Shown one piece after another: positions 21,211 to 29,432 of a DNA stretch of 64,000 bases. The stretch spans positions 91,592 to 155,591 of the forward strand of contig NZ_AMZB01000122.1 in NCBI RefSeq assembly GCF_000313755.1, given 5' to 3'. The DNA is from Pseudomonas nitroreducens TX1 (lineage in GTDB: Bacteria; Pseudomonadota; Gammaproteobacteria; Pseudomonadales; Pseudomonadaceae). The stretch's first letter is position 1. Each line of letters begins with the position of its first letter. Position numbers and translations under genes: made by a program. Under the pieces are notes generated by a model. That model had not been told where the DNA came from, did not search any database, and saw nothing but the letters and a program-made list of their open reading frames with translations.

Positions 21211-21774
21211 ATGCCCACCCGTCCCGCCGTCTTCCTGGCTGCCGCCTGGCTGGCCGCTTCCCCCGTGTTCGCCGCTACCTTCACCGACACCAGCGAGCCC
21301 GCCGCGCAGTCGCAGAGCGTGCCGCCGGCTGCCAGCGCGCTGCTGAGCGACCTCACCAAACAGCTGGGCGTCAGCGAGCAGCAGGCCATTGGGGGCACCG
21401 GCGCCCTGCTGGCGATGGCGATGAACAGCCTGAAGGACACCGACACGGCGCAATTGCAGAAATCCCTGCCGAACCTCGACCAGCTCGCCGGCAACAGCGC
21501 GCTGGGCGACCTGGGGGGCGCACTGGGTGGCTTCGGTGGCCTGGGCAGCGCTGCGGCGCTGCTGGGCGGGATCAACAACCTGCAGGACGTCGACCAGATA
21601 TTCGGCGTGCTGGGCATGGACCAGTCGATGATTGGCCGCTTCGCCGGAGTGATCCTCGACTACTTCACCGAGCAGGGCCTGAGCAGCCAGCTGCTGGGAA
21701 CGCTCGGCGGACTCTGGGGCACGCCAGCGGCCCCGCTGACGCCGGCTGCGCCGGTCGCCGGGCGGGGTGCGTAA
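21211..21774 (+). CDS. DUF2780 exported protein, second of a tandem pair
   Basis: The 187-residue protein has a signal peptide (MPTRPAVFLAAAWLAASPVFA) and the same domain as its neighbour: LTKQLGVSEQQAIGGTGALL, LPNLDQLAGNSALGDLGG, FGVLGMDQSMIGRFAGVILDYF (key words only) and a C-terminal LLGTLGGLWGT. The C terminus adds a Pro/Ala-rich tail. Shared gene order and word-for-word motifs indicate a tandem duplication. Role unknown. It is convergent with the acyltransferase gene, 6 bases away. Confidence 0.8.
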   Translation: MPTRPAVFLAAAWLAASPVFAATFTDTSEPAAQSQSVPPAASALLSDLTKQLGVSEQQAIGGTGALLAMAMNSLKDTDTAQLQKSLPNLDQLAGNSALGDLGGALGGFGGLGSAAALLGGINNLQDVDQIFGVLGMDQSMIGRFAGVILDYFTEQGLSSQLLGTLGGLWGTPAAPLTPAAPVAGRGA

Positions 21775-21780
21775 CGAGCG

Positions 21781-22665
21781 TCAGAACTCCTGGCGCAGCT
21801 GTTCGATGCGTGCATCCTTCTGTTCCCACAACTGCGACACCCAGTGCTGCACGTACTGGCGGAATTCCGCGTCGTTCTCGTAATCGCCCTGCCACAGCGC
21901 GGGGTCGATCTCCCGTGCCTGGATGTCGACGATGACCCGCGGCACGCGTCCGCACAGCAGGTCCCAGAAGCCTGGACGGGGGCCCTTCGGATAGACCAGG
22001 GTGACGTCCAGCAGGGTATCGAGCTGCTCGCCCAGCGCCGCCAGCACGAAGGCCACGCCGCCGGCCTTGGGCCGCAGCAGGTTCTGGTAGGGAGACTGCT
22101 GTTGGGCCTGCTTGGCCGGGGTGAAGCGCGTGCCCTCCAGGTAGTTCACCACGGTCACCGGCATGCGCTTGAATTTCTCGCAGGCGGCCTTGGTGATTTC
22201 CAGGTCCTTGCCCTTGAGCTCCGGGTGCTTCTCCAGGAAGGCCTTGCTGTAGCGCTTCATGAAGGGGTAATCGAGCGCCCAGAAGGCCAGGCCGAGGAAG
22301 GGCACCCAGATCAGTTCCTTCTTCAGGAAGAACTTGAAGTAGGGTGTCTTGCGGTTGAAGGCCTGCACCAGCGCGGGAATATCGACCCAGGACTGGTGGT
22401 TGCTGATCACCAGGTAGGAGGTGTCGCCGCGCAGCTGGGCGCCGCCGCGGATGTCCCACACGGTCGGGGTCATCAGCGCGAAGATGGCCTTGTCGATCTC
22501 CGCCCAGGTCTCGGCGATCCACATCACCCCGCGCGAGCAGGCGTCCTTCGCGGCCTGGCCGGGGATGACCAGCTTGAACAGCGCGATCAGCATCATCGGC
22601 CCGATCAGGATCAGGGTATTGAGCAACAGCAGTAGGCTGGCGATGACGCCTTTGACGGCCGGCAT
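21781..22665 (-). CDS. PlsC-type acyltransferase (YihG-like)
   Basis: The 294-residue inner-membrane protein starts with two hydrophobic segments and carries the glycerolipid acyltransferase motifs: the HX4D block is NHQSWVD, motif II is near KKELIWVPFLG and motif III is LEGTRFTPAK. The C terminus (WVSQLWEQKDARIEQL) is typical of YihG. These enzymes acylate lysophosphatidic acid or related lipids. An AGGA site 9 bases upstream supports the start MPAVKGVIAS; an ATG three codons earlier is too close to it. Confidence 0.86.
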   Translation of the reverse strand: MPAVKGVIASLLLLLNTLILIGPMMLIALFKLVIPGQAAKDACSRGVMWIAETWAEIDKAIFALMTPTVWDIRGGAQLRGDTSYLVISNHQSWVDIPALVQAFNRKTPYFKFFLKKELIWVPFLGLAFWALDYPFMKRYSKAFLEKHPELKGKDLEITKAACEKFKRMPVTVVNYLEGTRFTPAKQAQQQSPYQNLLRPKAGGVAFVLAALGEQLDTLLDVTLVYPKGPRPGFWDLLCGRVPRVIVDIQAREIDPALWQGDYENDAEFRQYVQHWVSQLWEQKDARIEQLRQEF

Positions 22666-22799
22666 GGGGTCCATTCCTTGTGCGACGGTGGCGCGGCCAT
22701 GATACGCAGACAATTGTTCCGGCCCAAGCGGCGCAGGTATGGCGAACCAATGGCTGCCGTGCTAGTCCTATGCGACGTATTCCACCCCGGAGATTTCGC

Positions 22800-23321
22800 G
22801 TGAAACGCGCCCTCGCTCTGCTTACGCTCATCGCATTGCCCGGCCTCGCACTGGCCGCCGAGACCAAGCTTTACGGCCGCTACGAATGGGTCAGCCTGCC
22901 CGAGCTCGACCAGACCCTGCAGGCCAAGATGGACACCGGCGCCTACACCTCCTCGCTGTCGGCCAAGGACATCCAGATCTTCCAGCGCGACGGCGAGGAC
23001 TGGGTGCGCTTCAAGTTGGCGACCAAGGACGGCGGCGACTCGGTGTACGAGCACAAGCTCGCGCGCATCTCGAAGATCAAGAACCGCTCCGATGGAGCCG
23101 GCGAGGATGAAGAGGAAGAGTCCAGCCCCGGCCTCAGCCAGCGTCCGGTGATCGAGCTGCCGGTGTGCCTGGGCGGTGACCAGCGCACCATCGAGGTCAA
23201 CCTCACCGACCGCAGTCACTTCAACTACCCGTTCCTGATGGGCGCCAAGGGCCTGCGCAAATTCCATGTGGCGGTGGATGCGGGCGAGCGCTTCGTGGCC
23301 GGCAAGCCGGACTGCTCCTGA
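22800..23321 (+). CDS. RimB/RimK-associated retropepsin-like protease family protein, paralog 2
   Basis: The 173-residue protein shows the same family marks as 18328-18840: DTG at 45-47 (KMDTGAYTS), RPVIELPVCLGG and NYPFLMGAKGL. A short acidic insert (GEDEEEESS) near the middle distinguishes it. I use a GTG start because GGAG lies 8 bases before it and it opens a normal signal peptide (to about residue 20); an ATG ten codons earlier is possible. It lies 65 bases before creB in the same direction, as PA0462 does. Confidence 0.8.
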   Translation: MKRALALLTLIALPGLALAAETKLYGRYEWVSLPELDQTLQAKMDTGAYTSSLSAKDIQIFQRDGEDWVRFKLATKDGGDSVYEHKLARISKIKNRSDGAGEDEEEESSPGLSQRPVIELPVCLGGDQRTIEVNLTDRSHFNYPFLMGAKGLRKFHVAVDAGERFVAGKPDCS

Positions 23322-23386
23322 TCCTCGATTGACGCGGCGCGGGGCTTGGTGGACCCTTTCGGGACTTTCCCGGGAATCGGAATCCC

Positions 23387-24076
23387 ATGCCCCACATTCT
23401 CATCGTCGAAGATGAAGCCGCCATCGCCGACACGTTGCTCTACGCCCTGCAGGCCGAAGGTTTCGAGACCACCTGGCTGAACCTCGCCGGCCCCGCCCTC
23501 GAACGCCTGCAGCGTGACGCATTCGACCTGGTCATCCTCGACGTCGGCCTGCCCGACATCAGCGGCTTCGAAGCCTGCAAACAGCTGCGGCGTTTTTCCG
23601 AAGTACCGGTGATCTTCCTCACTGCGCGCAACGCCGAGATCGATCGCGTGGTGGGGCTGGAGATCGGCGCCGACGATTATGTGGTCAAACCCTTCAGCCC
23701 GCGCGAAGTCGCCGCGCGGGTGAAAGCCATCCTCAAGCGCACCGCGCCCCGCGAAATACCCGCCACGGTACCCGCCGGCAACGGCCCGTTCGAGGTCGAC
23801 GAGGAGCGCTTCCAGATTCGCTACCACGGCCACCCGCTGGCCCTGACCCGTCACGAATTCCGCCTGCTGCAGACGCTGCTGGCGCGCCCCGAACGCGTTT
23901 TCAGTCGCGAGCAATTGCTCGATGCCCTGGGCGTCGCCGCCGATGCCGGCTACGAGCGCAACGTCGACAGCCACATCAAGAGCCTGCGTGCCAAGCTGCG
24001 CCAGGTGGTTCCCGCCGCCGAACCGATCCAGACCCACCGCGGCCTGGGCTACAGCTACGCGCCGGACAAGAGCTGA
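23387..24076 (+). CDS. creB: CreB response regulator
   Basis: CreB is an OmpR-type regulator: an N-terminal receiver with the phospho-acceptor Asp52 (VILDVGLP), conserved Asp8/Glu9 and Lys (VVKPFSPRE), then a winged-helix domain (about 130-225) ending QTHRGLGYSYAP. In P. aeruginosa CreBC responds to cell-wall stress after PBP4 inhibition and contributes to beta-lactam resistance and fitness via creD. The 229-residue length is normal. The stop TGA shares its last base with the creC start. Confidence 0.93.
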   Translation: MPHILIVEDEAAIADTLLYALQAEGFETTWLNLAGPALERLQRDAFDLVILDVGLPDISGFEACKQLRRFSEVPVIFLTARNAEIDRVVGLEIGADDYVVKPFSPREVAARVKAILKRTAPREIPATVPAGNGPFEVDEERFQIRYHGHPLALTRHEFRLLQTLLARPERVFSREQLLDALGVAADAGYERNVDSHIKSLRAKLRQVVPAAEPIQTHRGLGYSYAPDKS

Positions 24077-25491
24077 TGCGGCTGTCGCTGCGGATATTCC
24101 TGGTCTACTTCTTCTTCGTCGGGTTGACCGGCTGGTTCGTCCTGCGCACGGTGATGGATGAGATCCGCCCCGGTGTGCGGCAGTCCAGCGAAGAGACGCT
24201 GGTGGACACCGCCAACCTGCTGGCCGAGATTCTCCAGGCCGACGTGAAGAACGGCACCTTCGACCAGAGCCGGCTGCCGGAGATGTTGCGCGCCTATGGT
24301 GCGCGCAGCCCGCAGGCGGACATCTGGGGCGTGAACAAGACGGCGGTGAACCACCGCATCTATGTCACCGACGCGCGCGGCATCGTCCTGCTGGACTCCC
24401 TCGGCCAGGCCGTGGGCCAGGACTATTCGCGCTGGAATGACGTCTTCCTGACCCTGCGCGGCCAGTACGGCGCCCGCTCCAGCCGGGAATCGGCGGACGA
24501 TCCGGAGTCCTCGGTGATGTACGTCGCCGCGCCCATCCGCGACGGCGGGAAGATCATCGGCGTGGTCTCGGTCTCCAAGCCCAACCGCACGCTGCAGCCC
24601 TACATCGACCGCTCGCAGCGCCGTTTGGCGTGGCTCGGCGCCGGGTTGATCGTGCTCGGCCTGCTGGTGGGCGCGGGCCTGTCCTGGTGGCTGAGCCGCT
24701 CGCTGGATCGCCTGACCCGCTACGCCCAGGCGGTCAGCGAAGGCCGGCGCGCGGAGCTGCCGCGTTATCGAGGCGGCGAGATGGCGCAACTGGCCGACGC
24801 GGTGGAGCACATGCGCGTGCAACTGGAGGGCAAGGATTACGTCGAGCGCTACGTGCACACCCTGACCCACGAGCTGAAAAGCCCGCTGGCGGCCATTCGC
24901 GGCGCGGCGGAACTGCTCGAAGGCGAGATGCCCGCCGAGCAGCGGGCGCGCTTCGTTGGCAACATCGCCGGGGAAAGCGAGCGTCTGCAGCAACTGATCG
25001 AGCGCCTGCTGAACCTCGCCCAGGTCGAGCAGCGCCAGGGGTTGGAAGAGCGTGTGCCGGTGGCGTTGCGGGAACTGGTGAATGAACTGATCGACGAGCG
25101 CCTGGCGCGCGTCCAGGGCGCGCAGCTGGAGAATGCAATTGCGCCACGGGCGATGGTGCACGGCGAGCGTTTCCTGCTGCGCCAGGCGCTGGGCAACCTG
25201 CTGGACAACGCGCTGGATTTCACCCCGCCCGGAGGCGTGATCCGCTTCGATGCGCAGCCGGACGGCGAAGGTTGGCGGGTGGAATTGTTCAACCAGGGCG
25301 AAGCCATTCCGGAGTTCGCCCTGCCGCGCCTGACCGAGCGTTTCTACTCGCTGCCGCGCCCGGCGAGCGGACGCAAGAGCACCGGTCTCGGCCTCAATTT
25401 CGTCGCGGAGGTAGTGGCGCTGCATGGCGGGGAGTTGCACGTGGAGAACGTCGACGGCGGGGTGCGCGCCGGCTTGCTCTTGCCTTCGTAG
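24076..25491 (+). CDS. creC: CreC sensor histidine kinase
   Basis: CreC is a 471-residue inner-membrane sensor with membrane segments at about 7-25 and 186-206 flanking a periplasmic sensor domain. HAMP-like, dimerisation and ATPase domains follow. The phosphorylated residue is His265 (THELKSPLAAI), the N box is LLDNALDFTPPGG and the G box is KSTGLGLNFV. It phosphorylates CreB. Its TAG stop codon lies within the first bases of a REP dyad, so the C-terminal end was set by, or tolerated, the repeat. Confidence 0.93.
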   Translation: MRLSLRIFLVYFFFVGLTGWFVLRTVMDEIRPGVRQSSEETLVDTANLLAEILQADVKNGTFDQSRLPEMLRAYGARSPQADIWGVNKTAVNHRIYVTDARGIVLLDSLGQAVGQDYSRWNDVFLTLRGQYGARSSRESADDPESSVMYVAAPIRDGGKIIGVVSVSKPNRTLQPYIDRSQRRLAWLGAGLIVLGLLVGAGLSWWLSRSLDRLTRYAQAVSEGRRAELPRYRGGEMAQLADAVEHMRVQLEGKDYVERYVHTLTHELKSPLAAIRGAAELLEGEMPAEQRARFVGNIAGESERLQQLIERLLNLAQVEQRQGLEERVPVALRELVNELIDERLARVQGAQLENAIAPRAMVHGERFLLRQALGNLLDNALDFTPPGGVIRFDAQPDGEGWRVELFNQGEAIPEFALPRLTERFYSLPRPASGRKSTGLGLNFVAEVVALHGGELHVENVDGGVRAGLLLPS

Positions 25492-25556
25492 GAGCGAGCT
25501 TGCTCGCGAAGCTGAACCTCGCAGTGGGGGATGTTCGCGAGCAAGCTCGCTCCTAC
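25488..25556. repeat. REP dyad overlapping the creC stop codon
   Basis: An inverted REP pair (GAGCGAGCTTGCTCGC core) separates creC and creD. The TAG of the leading GTAGGAGC is the in-frame stop codon of creC (25489-25491). It could partly uncouple creD from creBC transcription. Confidence 0.88.
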
Positions 25557-25570
25557 AGGTTGCCTCGACG

Positions 25571-25598
25571 CCACACAAACTCCACACAGTCTCCACAC
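25571..25598 (+). promoter_or_regulatory. Three phased CreB-box-like direct repeats before creD
   Basis: CCACAC occurs at 25571, 25582 and 25593, each exactly 11 bases apart. CreB/BlrA sites are direct repeats of the TTCAC-N6-TTCAC form, with the same 11-base period. The core word differs (TCCACAC instead of TTCAC), but period, position (70-97 bases before creD) and regulator all agree. Functional assignment is inference. Confidence 0.6.
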
Positions 25599-25667
25599 TT
25601 CCGCCCGAGCGTCCCCACGCGCAGGTCCCAGGCTTGCTCCGTCGTCCACCTACGGAGAAAGCCTTCG

Positions 25668-27110
25668 ATGAACCGCCACCTCGGGATCAAGCTCGGCGCC
25701 ATCGCGCTGTTGATCATCCTCCTGCTCGTCCCCCTGCTGATGATCGACGGCCTGGTCGACGAGCGCCAGAACTACCGCGACGAAGTCCTGCAGGATATCG
25801 CCCGCAGCGCCAGCTACAGCCAGCAGCTCACCGGCCCGCTGGTGGTCGTGCCCTACACCCGCACCATCCGTGGCTGGCGCCTGGACAAGGCGAACCAGCA
25901 GCGCGTACTGCAGGAGCGCGAGGTGCGCGGGCGTCTGTACTTCCTGCCGGAAGTCTTCAGCCTCGACGGGCAGATGCGCACCGAGCTGCGTCACCGTGGC
26001 ATCTACGAAGCGCGGCTGTTCCATGCCGACAGCCAGGTCAGCGGCAGCTTCGTGCTGCCGGCCAACTACGGCATCACCAGTGACCTGGGCAGCTACCGCT
26101 TCGACGACCCACTGCTGGCCGTTGGCATCAGCGATGTGCGCGGCATCGAGAACGCGCCGAAACTGAAGGTCGGCGACGAACTGCGCAACTTCCAGCCAGG
26201 CACCCAGAGCCAGTTCCTCGGCAACGGCGTGCACGCGGTGCTGCCGCTCAAGGCCAGCGACCGCGAGCAGCGCTTCGACTACGCCTTCGAACTGTCGCTG
26301 CTGGGCAGCAGCCGACTGGACATTACCCCGGTCGGTCGCGACAGCCAGGTCAACCTGGTGTCGGACTGGCCGCACCCCAGCTTCGGCGGCGAGTTCCTGC
26401 CCACTGAACGCAGCATCAGCGAGAAGGGCTTCAGCGCGCGCTGGCGCACCAGCTTCTTCGCCACCAACCTGGAGGACCAGCTGCGCGCCTGCACGGCGCC
26501 GGCCCAGGCGGACGTTGCCCGCGCGGTCGGCGCGGACGATCCGGATACCTCCCGCGCCAGTACCGCCGAGTGCAGCGAGTTCGGCCAGCACCGCTTCGGC
26601 GTGGCGCTGGTGGACCCGGTGGACCAGTACCTGAAGACCGACCGTGCGGTGAAGTATGCGCTGCTGTTCATCGTCCTCACCTTCGCTGGTTTCTTCCTCT
26701 TCGAAGTGCTCAAGCGCCTGGCGGTGCACCCCATCCAGTACGCGCTGGTGGGCATGGCGCTGGCGCTGTTCTACCTGCTGCTGCTGTCGCTCTCCGAGCA
26801 TGTCGGCTTCGAGCTCGCCTACCTGCTGTCCGCTGGCGCCTGTGTCGGGCTGATCGGTTTCTATCTCTGCCATGTGCTGCACAGCCTGTGGCGCGGCGCC
26901 GGCTTCAGCGTCGGGCTGGCCGGGCTCTACGGGATGCTCTACGCGCTGCTCAGCGCCGAGGACTACGCGTTGCTGATGGGCTCGCTGCTGCTGTTCGGCG
27001 TGCTGGGCGGCGTGATGGTGCTGACCCGTCGCCTGGACTGGTACGGCATCGGCAAGCCCCGCGGCGACGACCCGGAATTTTCCCTGCAAGACGTGCGCGT
27101 GCAGCGCTGA
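25668..27110 (+). CDS. creD: CreD inner-membrane protein
   Basis: The 480-residue protein has an N-terminal membrane segment (about 8-27), a large periplasmic domain (about 30-335) and five or six C-terminal membrane helices from about 345. This is the CreD layout. Family segments are SASYSQQLTGPLVVVPY and KYALLFIVLTFAGFFLFEVL (the start of the membrane block). CreD is the main CreB-regulated product and gives envelope-stress tolerance in Pseudomonas; its mechanism is unknown. The ATG is preceded by GGAGAAAGCC. Confidence 0.92.
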   Translation: MNRHLGIKLGAIALLIILLLVPLLMIDGLVDERQNYRDEVLQDIARSASYSQQLTGPLVVVPYTRTIRGWRLDKANQQRVLQEREVRGRLYFLPEVFSLDGQMRTELRHRGIYEARLFHADSQVSGSFVLPANYGITSDLGSYRFDDPLLAVGISDVRGIENAPKLKVGDELRNFQPGTQSQFLGNGVHAVLPLKASDREQRFDYAFELSLLGSSRLDITPVGRDSQVNLVSDWPHPSFGGEFLPTERSISEKGFSARWRTSFFATNLEDQLRACTAPAQADVARAVGADDPDTSRASTAECSEFGQHRFGVALVDPVDQYLKTDRAVKYALLFIVLTFAGFFLFEVLKRLAVHPIQYALVGMALALFYLLLLSLSEHVGFELAYLLSAGACVGLIGFYLCHVLHSLWRGAGFSVGLAGLYGMLYALLSAEDYALLMGSLLLFGVLGGVMVLTRRLDWYGIGKPRGDDPEFSLQDVRVQR

Positions 27111-27121
27111 GGAGAATGGAA

Positions 27122-27430
27122 ATGCCCAACCTGATGCGTTTTTCCCTGTGCCTGTTCGCCGGCCTGCTGGTCAGTGGCCTGTGCCTGCCCGTGCTGATGC
27201 TGCTTGGCCGCTTCGACTGGATCGCCCTGCTGGTGGCCACCGGCAAACCGCTGGCGCATCTGGCGCTGTTGCTGCCGGGCGAGCTGTGGACGCAGCTCAC
27301 CGACGTCGAGGACGCGGCGAACAATCCCCACGTGCGTTCCTTCCTGGAAATGTGCATGGGCGTGGCCCAACTCGGCCTGCTGCTGGCGCTACCGATCTAT
27401 CGCTTCGGCCGCCAGGAGAAGCAGTCATGA
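27122..27430 (+). CDS. Small inner-membrane protein downstream of creD
   Basis: The 102-residue protein has hydrophobic segments at about 8-25, 30-50 and 78-95 and no recognised domain. The start MPNLMRFSLCLF is chosen because GAGGAG lies 7 bases before it; an ATG 2 codons earlier sits directly on that site. It begins 11 bases after creD and so is probably the next gene of the cre unit, at the PA0466 position. Its stop overlaps the following start in ATGA. Function unknown. Confidence 0.65.
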   Translation: MPNLMRFSLCLFAGLLVSGLCLPVLMLLGRFDWIALLVATGKPLAHLALLLPGELWTQLTDVEDAANNPHVRSFLEMCMGVAQLGLLLALPIYRFGRQEKQS

Positions 27431-27699
27431 GTGCGTGCGCTGGGCTGCGCGAGGAGCGCGAAGTGGGACGGCGGCTGGCGCGACAGATTGCCGGGCTGTT
27501 CGAGCAGGGGATGAGGCAGAGGGAGAGGCGTGATGAACGTTTTCAGCGGCGGGTGGTGCGGCACAGCCAGTCGATGATGAAAACCTGGCGCAGCCGGCTT
27601 CCCCTCGCCCCAACCCTCTCCCGAGGGGAGAGGGAGTTGGGCGGTGCTGGTTGGCGGGTCTGGAACATGCCGGCTCGCTTGTGGAACTGCGCACCGTAG
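27427..27699 (+). CDS. Hypothetical small ORF whose C-terminal half is repeat-derived
   Basis: This 90-codon frame begins in an ATGA overlap with the upstream gene, which favours translational coupling. Its first half (MSACAGLREEREVGRRLARQ and onward, rich in Arg and Glu) could be a genuine charged helical peptide. From codon 59 it reads through a CCCTCTCCC dispersed repeat (PTLSRGERE), so the tail is probably not selected as protein. It may be an originally shorter gene extended by the repeat, or spurious. Confidence 0.35.
   Translation: MSACAGLREEREVGRRLARQIAGLFEQGMRQRERRDERFQRRVVRHSQSMMKTWRSRLPLAPTLSRGERELGGAGWRVWNMPARLWNCAP
27601..27641. repeat. CCCTCTCCC-type dispersed hairpin repeat
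   Basis: CCCTCTCCC pairs with GGGAGAGGG (loop GAG) within a wider dyad beginning CCCCTCGCCCCAA. The same word family recurs at 32951, 39187, 39266, 49449 and 49535. Confidence 0.7.
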
Positions 27700-27732
27700 G
27701 ATGGGTGGAGCGCAGCGATACCCATCAAACCG

Positions 27733-28356
27733 TCAGGCCGGCACGGTCGCCTGCATCGACGGCCGCTGGCTGATCTCGGCGAACCACTTCGCCAGTTGTG
27801 GATAGTCAGCGCGCCAATCCCAGTGCGGCTGGCGGAAGTCCAGGTAGCCCAGGGCGCAGGCTACGCCGATGGCGGCGATGTCGAAGCGCCCGGCCAGTTC
27901 GGCGTGGGCCTTGCCCTCGAAGTAGGCGAGGGAGCGCGTGATCTTCAGCTGCTGGTTGTCCAGCCATTCATCCCAGTGCTTCTCCTGGGGGCGCATGGCG
28001 GTTTCGTAGCGGATCAGCACGGCGGCATCGAGCACCGCATCAGCCAGCGAAGCCAGTGTGAGACGACGCCAGCGTGCTGCGCCTTCGCGGGGGATCAGCG
28101 GCTCGCCGGCATGCTGCTGGTCGAGGTACTCGAGGATCACCCGGCTATCGTGCAGGGTCTGGCCGTCGACCAGGCGCAGGGCGGGAATCTTGCCGGCGGG
28201 GTTATCCTGCAGCACGCCGGCATCCGGCGCGATGGGCGTATGGACGGCGGCGTACAGCTCCACGGCGTCAAGCTGGCCGGTCTCATGCAGCAGGACCATG
28301 ACCTTGCGCACGAAGGGCGAAGCGGCGGCGTGGAACAGGACGGGACGGGGATTCAT
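27733..28356 (-). CDS. Glutathione S-transferase family protein
   Basis: The 207-residue protein has an N-terminal thioredoxin-like domain with SPFVRKVMVLLHE and NPAGKIPAL (the cis-Pro loop) and DSRVILEYLD (gamma-glutamyl binding). An all-helical C-terminal domain follows, with the FDIAAIGVACALGYLDFR N-capping/hydrophobic staple region. The order resembles YibF-type GSTs. The start MNPRPVLFHAAAS is preceded by CAGGAG at 9 bases. The substrate is not readable. It overlaps no neighbour and is followed 31 bases upstream by the beta-propeller gene. Confidence 0.85.
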   Translation of the reverse strand: MNPRPVLFHAAASPFVRKVMVLLHETGQLDAVELYAAVHTPIAPDAGVLQDNPAGKIPALRLVDGQTLHDSRVILEYLDQQHAGEPLIPREGAARWRRLTLASLADAVLDAAVLIRYETAMRPQEKHWDEWLDNQQLKITRSLAYFEGKAHAELAGRFDIAAIGVACALGYLDFRQPHWDWRADYPQLAKWFAEISQRPSMQATVPA

Positions 28357-28387
28357 CGACAGCAACTCCTGGGGTTGGGTCATCGGT

Positions 28388-29353
28388 TCAATCGCGGATC
28401 AGCACCAGGCGATCGGCGCCGGATTCGGCGCCCCAGACCTCGCCGGGCCGGCCTAGCAGCTGGCGGACGTTGGCATGTTCATGGTCGCTGGGGAAGGCGG
28501 TGAATGTCTCGCTCTGCGGGTCGAAGCGCAGCAGCGCATTGGCGGAAAAGTCGCTCAGCCACACCTGGTCCATGGCATCGACGTAGACCGCATAAGGCTG
28601 CGGATGATCACCCGGCAACTGCCAGGTTTTCCACTGGTTGTCGCTGGGGTCGAAGCGCGCCAGGCTCCCGGCGTTCCACTGGCTGATCCACAGCCGCCCC
28701 ACGGAGTCGGCCCACAGGCGACGCGGGCCGCTGTCGTTGCCGGGGGTGTCGAAGGTGGTCGCGTTATCGGCGATATCGTCGACCTGGCCGATGTAGTTGC
28801 CCGCCAGCGAGGCGTACCAGACGCCTCCATCCGGCGTCAGGGCGATGCCGTAGGGGCCCTTGCCGCGCGGCGCCGGCCAGACCTTCAGGTCGCGGCTGTC
28901 CGGGTCGAGGCGACCGTAGAATCCGTTCTGCCCGGTGAACCACAGCACGCCGTCGTCATCGAATACCGCAGTGTTGAGATTGGCGTTGGCCGCCTCCTTG
29001 GGCAGCGGGATGACTTCCACGCCCAGGCGCTGGGCGTCGACGTGGACGATGGCGTTGAGGCCGCTGTCGGTGATCCAGGCATCGCCATTCTCGTCGGCGA
29101 TCACGCCGTGGGGACTGGAGCCCTTGCCGAGACTGATCTGCTCGCTCTGCCCGGACTGCGGATCGAGCCGGCCGAGCACGCCGAGCTTCTGCGCGGTGTA
29201 CCAGACCTTGCCGTCCTCGGTGGGCGCCACGTCGTGCGGGCCGGAGCCCTTGGGCAGGTCGAAGTACTTCACTTGCGTGGCATGGGCGCCAGTGGCCAGC
29301 AACAGGCCGGTGAGCAGCAGGCCGCTCAGGAGGAGGGACAGGACGCGAGGCAT
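28388..29353 (-). CDS. Exported beta-propeller protein, virginiamycin B lyase-like
   Basis: The 321-residue protein has a signal peptide (MPRVLSLLLSGLLLTGLLLA, cleavage near AHA) and about seven repeats of the streptogramin-lyase propeller form. Examples are GPHDVAPTEDGKVWYTAQ, SPHGVIADENGDAWITD and KGPYGIALTPDGGVWYAS. True Vgb lyases open cyclic antibiotics in the cytoplasm. An exported homolog of this kind is more likely a carbohydrate- or ligand-binding or other lyase-fold protein. The start is set by the signal peptide and an AAGGAGAG site. Confidence 0.78.
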   Translation of the reverse strand: MPRVLSLLLSGLLLTGLLLATGAHATQVKYFDLPKGSGPHDVAPTEDGKVWYTAQKLGVLGRLDPQSGQSEQISLGKGSSPHGVIADENGDAWITDSGLNAIVHVDAQRLGVEVIPLPKEAANANLNTAVFDDDGVLWFTGQNGFYGRLDPDSRDLKVWPAPRGKGPYGIALTPDGGVWYASLAGNYIGQVDDIADNATTFDTPGNDSGPRRLWADSVGRLWISQWNAGSLARFDPSDNQWKTWQLPGDHPQPYAVYVDAMDQVWLSDFSANALLRFDPQSETFTAFPSDHEHANVRQLLGRPGEVWGAESGADRLVLIRD

Positions 29354-29432
29354 GGGCTCTCCTTGGCAGAGTCCGGAAGGTGATGAGACTGTACGCCGGT
29401 CAGTGTGGCCGACGAAATGAAGGAGAGCGGTT

